From: Nymphalis io
Lineage: Eukaryota > Arthropoda > Insecta > Lepidoptera > Nymphalidae
Length of the DNA: 64,000 nt
NCBI RefSeq assembly: GCF_905147045.1
Contig: NC_065917.1
Coordinates: 6,650,501-6,714,500 of the forward strand
Direction: 5' to 3'
Part shown: piece after piece, positions 58,341 through 64,000 of the stretch
Layout of the letters: every line of letters begins with the position of its first letter
Numbering within the stretch: the first letter of the stretch is position 1
Translations under genes and position numbers: made by a program
The notes under the pieces: generated by a model
Told to the model about the DNA's origin: nothing
Database searches by the model: none
Seen by the model: the letters and a program-made list of their open reading frames with translations, nothing else

Positions 58341-58742
58341 TCGCTTATATGTTATGTCTTACTCGTTAGTATTGATACTTTGAGTCTGCCTCGATGGTCT
58401 AGTGGCTTGACGTAAGTCCGCAGACCCGGAGGTCCTGGGTTCAATTTCCAGGTCGGGCCAATAAAAAAGTTATTGGGTTTTTCTGTCTCAAAATTCTCAG
58501 TAGCAGTCCGGAGTCTGGACGTTTGAAGTGTTTACATTCCCGTGCCTCGGAAAGCACGTAAAGCCGTTGGTCCTGCGCCTGAACTCCTTCCGATCGTGTC
58601 GGATTGCCGTCCCATCGGATTATGAGAGTTAGGGAATAGAAAGCGCACCCGTGTTTGCGCACACACTTGTGCACTATAATATCTCCTGCGCAGTCGGCTA
58701 ATCTCTCTTGAGATTGGCCGCCGTGGCCGAAATCGGTCTTTC
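58341..58742 (+). mobile_element. SINE-C copy with extra 5' flank
   Basis: The head starts at about 58387 (GCCTCGATGGTCTAGTGGCT) and the element continues to the inverted arm CTCTCTTGAGATTGGC. The 45 bp before the head are also present before the copy at 63357. Confidence 0.85.
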
Positions 58743-59582
58743 AAATAAAACCACCGAGTATGTACTGCTGGTTAGAAGGCGAAACTGGTCTCTCATTGTT
58801 AATAAGCCAAGCCTTCTTAAGTAGTTACAAAACAACATCGTTAAAGCGCGATGTAAAAGACAACTAGCGCCATCTATTAATAAATTAAGAAATTAATTCG
58901 GTGGTTTGATTAAATCCATTATCAGATTGTAATTAAAACTATGTATGCCTTTCTAAGTAAAAAAAAAATGATTGAAATCGGATAACGTTTTGAAATATTG
59001 TCGTTTATATAAATAAAAATAGCATATAAATTCGAATCGAGAACCTTCTCTTATTTTTGAATTGAAGTGTTACAAAAAAATAATTAAAATATGCTTCATT
59101 CAATTCGGACCTTTTATGGTTCATTAACTTTGAACACTCTAATTATGTTTCTGTAGAAAAACGATCTATGTAAAATCGATATTGTTTGCAACGTTTTAGA
59201 AACGTTTGAGTGAAACGTTTTGACGCAAATAGTATGTATATATTTTTTTATTCGTCTTCCAGGACTTGACGTTTGCCCACAGATCAGCTATTTAATGAAA
59301 CAGCTTTATGATGATATTTTAACTCATAAGCCGAATCACCAAATGGCGGAAGTGTGTATTATAAGGAATCTCAGCGACTTTACGGCGTTTTTTTTCTTTT
59401 CTGGATATATCCTTCCGTCCGGAAACCAATTGCCTATTCCTCTATACAGTTTTATTCTCGGTTACTTTATAATTTCTCTCGATGATATAAATCCTTGTTA
59501 AAGTTTATATATAATCTGTATAATTTATAGACTGCTATTTGACATTTAAAACAAATCACTGGTTTTCGAAGTATATTGTGTT

Positions 59583-59855
59583 GTTTTTTTTTTATATATA
59601 GAATAGGAAGGCGGACGAGCATATGGGCCACCTGATGGTAAGCGGTCACCAACGCCCGTAGACATTGGCATTGTAAGAAATGTCAACCATCGCTTACATA
59701 ACCAATGCGCCACCAACCTTGGGAACTAAGATTTTATGTCCCTTGTGCCTGTAATTACACTGGCTCACTCACCCTTCAAACCGGAACACAACAATACCAA
59801 GTACTGCTGTTTTGCGGTAGAATATCTGATGAGTGGGTGGTACCTACCCAAACGA
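59583..59855 (-). mobile_element. SINE-B copy, lacking its last 25-30 bp at the 5' end
   Basis: T-run, TATAGAATAGGAAGGCGGAC to GTGGTACCTACCCAAACGA. Confidence 0.85.
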
Positions 59856-60515
59856 TCTTATGAAACACGAAATTACTGTTATATTTATTACTGGCAACAA
59901 CCGCGGCTACGGCATCTTGGAATTCAATTTGTGACGTAAAGGATTTACGTCACAAATTGAATAGCCGCCACAATCAGATTAACGTCACAATTTAAAAGCC
60001 GCCATCCATATTCCATAATATTTAAATTATTCGAAATTAAAACGAGTCAATTATTACGAAATCACGGACAAACACTTTAATTTTATTTATCTTTATAAAT
60101 TAAAAAAATAATCGAATGTAAACATTTGATATTTCTAAATTTAAATTTAATATAAAGACATAACGACACTCACCGTTTTCTTTTTTTTTTTTTTTTTAAT
60201 TTTTTTCCTTTGTCAAATGGGTGAACACTAACGATTACTGCCGATGTATATTACGTTTAAAAATTATATGATATTCCTTATTATATATATAAGATTTTTT
60301 TTTATCTAATTTCTGTGGTCAATATCTGAAAGCCGCATGCTGTAGTACGATTCATATTCGAGCAAAATACAATTTGCCCACAAAATTATAAAGAAATATA
60401 TTTTACTGTTACTGTAATGTATAAAATAAAGCTAGGATTTTGTCTTTGTTGATATCCAGACAGAATATGTAAATAATTGAACTATATCTATGCAAATGAA
60501 TAAAGGAGATTCTTC

Positions 60516-60571
60516 TAAAAAAAAGATAGAGGAGGCCTTAGCCCAGCAGTAGGACATTCACAGGCTGTTAC
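60516..60571 (+). mobile_element. SINE-A 3' fragment
   Basis: AGAGGAGGCCTTAGCCCAGC to ACAGGCTGTTACTTAAAT, 5'-truncated. Confidence 0.7.
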
Positions 60572-60883
60572 TTAAATAAATAAAACTTGTACTTGCTGCT
60601 AACTGCTTCTTTTTAACTTAATATGGCTTTTTGTCAGCCATTTTGATAATTTAAATATATTTTATGTGATTTTAAAGGATTTACGTCACAAAAAGTATTT
60701 TCCACACGGGAGAATCCGTGGGTTTTGTTGGTTAATTGATACATCTAAGCTGTTTAATTGATGGAGGAGACACTCAGTTTCATGTCGGTTGTTCTTGGTA
60801 GAATCTACTCGCTGAAATAATGGTGGTAAACCATGACGGACTTTACTTTTAATATAATCTATATATAAGCGAAATACCACTCA

Positions 60884-61030
60884 TCATGAGATCTCCTTAA
60901 CCGTCCCATTGACTTGAAATTTGTCACACTCACTCCTTCCCCGATGTAGACGCTCACTAAGAACGGATTTTCGAACGCAAATCCTATCCAAAATACATTT
61001 TCTTTCTAATCTTCCCGGGCGAAGCCGAGA
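60884..61030 (+). repeat. Element H copy
   Basis: Matches 3335-3480 and extends further to CCCGGGCGAAGCCGAGACAA. Confidence 0.5.
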
Positions 61031-61211
61031 CAATTAGTGTAATATAATGACAGTACAAAAGGTCTGCAAGACTCTACTTGAATATAAGTAATCGGAGATT
61101 TTTCAATCCACGCAACGCAAGTCTTTTCATATCTTGCATTCTCGACGTGACATTTTTTTTGTTTATTAGTCCATCGAGATAGTTATGTTAGCTCGAAGCA
61201 TGAAGACTTTT

Positions 61212-61471
61212 TTCTTTTTTTTTATATAGAATAGGAAGGTGGACGAGCATATGGGCCACCTGATGGTAAGTGGTCACCAAACGCCCTTAGACATTGGCAT
61301 TGTAAGAAATGTCAACCATCGCTTACATATCCATTGCGCCACCAACCTTGGGAACTCAGATTTTATGTCCCTTGTGCCTGTAATTACACTGGCTCACTCA
61401 CCCTTCAAACCGGAACACAACAATATCAAGTTTTGCTGTTTTGCGGTAGAATATCTGATGAGTGGGTGGTA
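61212..61471 (-). mobile_element. SINE-B copy, lacking its 5' end
   Basis: T-run, TATAGAATAGGAAGGTGGAC to GATGAGTGGGTGGTA. Confidence 0.88.
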
Positions 61472-61635
61472 GACAATACAAGTAAATGCTTAATAAGTGG
61501 AACGTAAGTCATTGTGTCATTCCATGCTTTGGGATTATATGACTTGGGAATCGGTTTGTTAAAATTCAAATATATATATATTTTTTAAAAGTTTGTCTTG
61601 CTCCCGTAAACTTGTCTAGATTGATATATATTGAT

Positions 61636-61735
61636 CCGATTGTACTGGCCGTCGTCGTGTTTGGACTCTACTACCACTTACCATATGGTGGAGTAGTCAT
61701 TTGCCCTCCCGGCGAATAGAATTTTTTTTTTTTAC
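61636..61735 (+). mobile_element. LINE-2 tail fragment
   Basis: TGTACTGGCCGTCGTCGTGT, CTACTACCACTTACCATATG and TTTGCCCTCCCGGCGA match the last 90 bp of LINE-2 at 23390-23465. Confidence 0.8.
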
Positions 61736-62071
61736 TGAGTTTTGTTTGAATGTAAGTTTATTACACAATAAATATTAGCAATTTTAGTTGTGTAGCAATT
61801 AGTTTTTTTTTTAATTTTTGTAAATAAATTGAATATACATTATTATATTATTATTGTGTCTGAGAATGAAAAATGGGATATGAAACGTACCGAGATTTTT
61901 TTTTTTTTAATATTGACAAATTTAGACGTTTCAAATTATCATCCATTTCAAATATTACCGTAACATATTTTTTTTTTAATTTGACGATATATCGTTATCG
62001 CTGTTTGCGGTCGTCGTAATTGTTTGACTAAATAGCTTTTCAAATTTATAGTAATTATCATGTTGATTTCG

Positions 62072-62247
62072 TAACAGCCTGTGAATGTCCCACTGCTGGG
62101 CTAAGACCTCCTCTCCCTTTTTGAGGAGAAGGTTTGGAGCTTATTCCACCACGCTGCTCCAATCCGGGTCGGTGGAATACACACGTGGCAGAATTTCGGT
62201 GAAATTCGACACATGTAGGTTTCCTCGCGATGTTTTCCTTCACCGTA
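62072..62247 (-). mobile_element. SINE-A copy lacking the head
   Basis: TAACAGCCTGTGAATGTCCC to CCTCGCGATGTTTTCCTTCA. Confidence 0.8.
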
Positions 62248-62375
62248 GAATCATTACTCTCCACAGACTTGTGCGTCTCCGTCGCCTTTGCTTGTAATTA
62301 TTGCTCGGAAATTTAAAAAATGGACCTTGTTATGATAATAGAGAAAAACAATTTTTTTTTATCGAAGTCGTAATA

Positions 62376-63014
62376 CAATAGAACCTCGATTATCCGAACA
62401 AATGGTTCGGGACCGAGGTTAGTTCGGATAATCGTAACGTGGGTTTATTGGTATTGTTGTGTTCCGGTTTGAAGGGTTAGAGAGCCAGTGTAATTACAGG
62501 CACAAGGGGCATAACATCTTAGTTCCCTAGGTTGGTGGCGCATTGGTGATGTAAGCGATGGTTAACATTTCTTACAATGGCAATGTCTATGGGCGTTGGT
62601 GACCACTTACCACCGGGTGGCCCATATGCTCGTTTTCAAAATTTTATATACATATTGACTTATTTTATGTATTTTAAACACCTGAGGGTGTTTTTTTTAC
62701 GAACGGCTGTGACGCGTTTTTGAGTTTCTATATTTTTAATCTGGCAACAAGAACATTGACAGATACTCTTTTTGGCGGGAAACGGATAGACTTGAATTCT
62801 CTTTCCGAGCATTGCGGAATTCGTGTTGAGATTGTGAAAGAGAAGCGTGCCATGTCAATATGTTTCTGGTTTCTCGAACAATTCGAAACCCGTTTCAAAA
62901 GTGGCAAATGCGGACGGCATACAAATAAATACATACTTTCGCGCCAACGTTTGGGTAAACGAAGTTTAAGAAGAAATTTAAGAATTGAGGGTTCGTATAA
63001 TCGAGGTTCCACAA
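62376..63014. mobile_element. Tigger/pogo-like DNA transposon remnant
   Basis: The left end GAACCTCGATTATCCGAAC (62391 onward) and the right end, read in reverse, GGAACCTCGATTATACGAAC form terminal inverted repeats of the Tigger/pogo kind. The left end also contains the inner palindrome CGATTATCCGAAC / GTTCGGATAATCG. About 640 bp, including a SINE-B fragment. No transposase was recognised inside, so it is non-autonomous. Confidence 0.7.
62454..62634 (+). mobile_element. SINE-B fragment inside the Tigger-like element
   Basis: TTGTTGTGTTCCGGTTTGAA to GGTGACCACTTACCACCGGG and CCCATATGCTCG; 5' end missing. Confidence 0.8.
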
Positions 63015-63029
63015 TGCCCACGATTTTTG

Positions 63030-63065
63030 GAGTGAGCCAGTGTAACAACAGGCACATGAGACATA
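63030..63065 (+). mobile_element. SINE-B scrap
   Basis: GAGTGAGCCAGTGTAACAAC and AGGCACATGAGACATA only. Confidence 0.4.
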
Positions 63066-63356
63066 GCTAGATATAATGCTTTATTTATTTATTTATTTCA
63101 TGTCCTTCACCCAAAGGTTGTCTGGAAGAGATCGCTCTTTTAGCGGCAAGACCGCCTTTTGTACAAAATAGTTTTCGTTTCTTTTGTGTTTGTGTTTAAA
63201 ATGGTTCTGTAACTCTTTTGGTGTACAATAAAGCATATTCTATTCTATTCTATAATGCCTATGGGCTCAGAACCCAAATCGGATCGATAGAAAGTTAGTG
63301 GGATTTTCTGGCGAAAAAATCTCAATAACCACTCGGAGTTTGGTCCTGCGGTTTGG

Positions 63357-63724
63357 TCGCTTATATGTTATGTCTTACTCGCTAGTATTGATACTTTGAG
63401 TCTGCCTCGATGGTCTAGTGGCTTGACGTAAGTCCGCAGACCCGGAGGTCCTGGGTTCAATTTCCAGGTCGGGCCAATAAAAAAGTTATTGGGTTTTTCT
63501 GTCTCAAAATTCTCAGTAGCAGTCCGGAGTCTGGACCTTTGAAGTGTTTACATTCTCGTGCCTCGGAAAGCACGTAAAGCCGTTGGTCCTGCGCCTGAAC
63601 TGTTTCCGGTCGTGTCGGATTGCCGTCCCATCGTATTATGGGAGTTAGGGAATAGAGAGTGCACCTGTGTTTGCGCACACACTCGTGCACTATTATATCT
63701 CCTGCGTAGTTGGCTTATCTCTAC
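63357..63724 (+). mobile_element. SINE-C copy with extra 5' flank
   Basis: Nearly identical to 58341 onward, including the 45 bp before the head, and ends at ATCTCT. An additional degraded SINE-C-like piece lies just upstream (63259-63356: AGTGGGATTTTCTGGCG, CTCAATAACCACTCGGAGTT). Confidence 0.85.
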
Positions 63725-64000
63725 AATCAAATCGCATTAATAATAATGTATCCTTAAAATGAATGCTTCATTTATCTTGTAGCTAATTAAATCTACATAT
63801 CGCAAGGTCCTAAGTTGAAATCCCGGGTCGGATAGTTAAAAATGTTTTCGAACCTACTTGCGAAACTTAAATATTTCTACAATACAAACAAAGAAAATAT
63901 TTGTCTTTATAATAATAAGTATAATAACTTAAGTATGCTATTCATTATGTGTACTAATAACATCGTTAATTAATTGGATTTTAATTATTAGATAAACGCT

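Larger units (their letters stand above)
52870..64000 (+). other. IRP1 intron 11, incomplete at the window end
   Basis: After the exon 11 donor (GTATGTC) no further aconitase exon is visible. The next expected coding stretch (the region leading to the cluster cysteines) was looked for and not found in 11.1 kb, so the intron is at least that long. It holds SINEs A to D, a microsatellite, a degenerate repeat series (53525-57075) and a Tigger-like remnant. The stretches 57.8-58.2, 58.75-59.5 and 59.9-60.5 kb show nothing recognisable. Confidence 0.65.

Noticed and set aside
59220..59501. 93-codon frame preceded by a CTTCCAG acceptor-like sequence, as a possible next IRP1 exon
   Set aside because: The translation (DVCPQISYLMKQ...) has no resemblance to the aconitase region expected after exon 11, and the phase and content do not fit.
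62720..63070. 116-codon frame as a gene
   Set aside because: It lies inside the Tigger-like element, has an equally long frame on the other strand, and shows no known domain.
1..64000. CRISPR arrays or bacterial-type operons
   Set aside because: No regularly spaced identical repeats with unique spacers and no clustered intronless genes; the window is eukaryotic.

Overview
The window is nuclear DNA of an insect, almost certainly a lepidopteran (butterfly or moth). It is AT-rich, its genes have many short exons with GT-AG introns, and it is packed with short interspersed elements (SINEs). One tRNA-derived family resembles the Metulj-type SINEs of butterflies; that name is from memory and was not checked. 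No bacterial, viral or CRISPR features were seen.

Layout. Positions 977-9327 and 9344-17694 are two nearly identical direct copies of one 8,351-bp block, separated by 16 bp. I noticed only two substitutions between them. Each copy holds an intact intronless 319-codon gene whose C-terminal half looks like the FANCE (Fanconi anaemia group E) helical domain, and the same dead non-LTR retrotransposon. From 17.7 to 24.1 kb come an intronless 634-aa gene on the minus strand (unknown function, two C-terminal zinc fingers) and a 5'-truncated LINE with a poly-A tail.

Positions 24167-36187 hold a complete RanGAP1 gene (minus strand, 12 coding exons, 560 aa), assembled here exon by exon with consistent reading phase. 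Head-to-head with it, about 1.4 kb away, is the 5' half of the cytosolic aconitase / iron regulatory protein 1 gene (plus strand, 11 coding exons, 37572-52869, 399 codons). Its remaining exons are not in the window. The last 11.1 kb looks like one long intron filled with SINEs, a Tigger-like DNA transposon remnant and a degenerate repeat that I do not recognise.

Repeats are named here as follows. SINE-A: tRNA-derived, about 300 bp, hexamer tail, 12-13-bp target duplications. SINE-B: about 290 bp, poly-A tail, sharing a 3' hairpin with the local LINE. SINE-C: tRNA-derived, about 350 bp. SINE-D: tRNA-derived, about 260 bp, (ATT)n tail. Elements E, F, G and H are smaller shared repeats.

The genes do not form an operon or a common pathway. 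RanGAP1 serves the Ran nuclear-transport cycle, IRP1 serves aconitase activity and iron regulation, and the FANCE-like gene, if correctly named, serves DNA crosslink repair. The main items for a second look are the 8.35-kb tandem duplication, the degenerate repeat in IRP1 intron 11, the hairpin shared by SINE-B and the LINE, the antisense SINE-B copies a few bases from 5' splice sites in both multi-exon genes, and one element interrupted by two different SINEs at nearly the same point.
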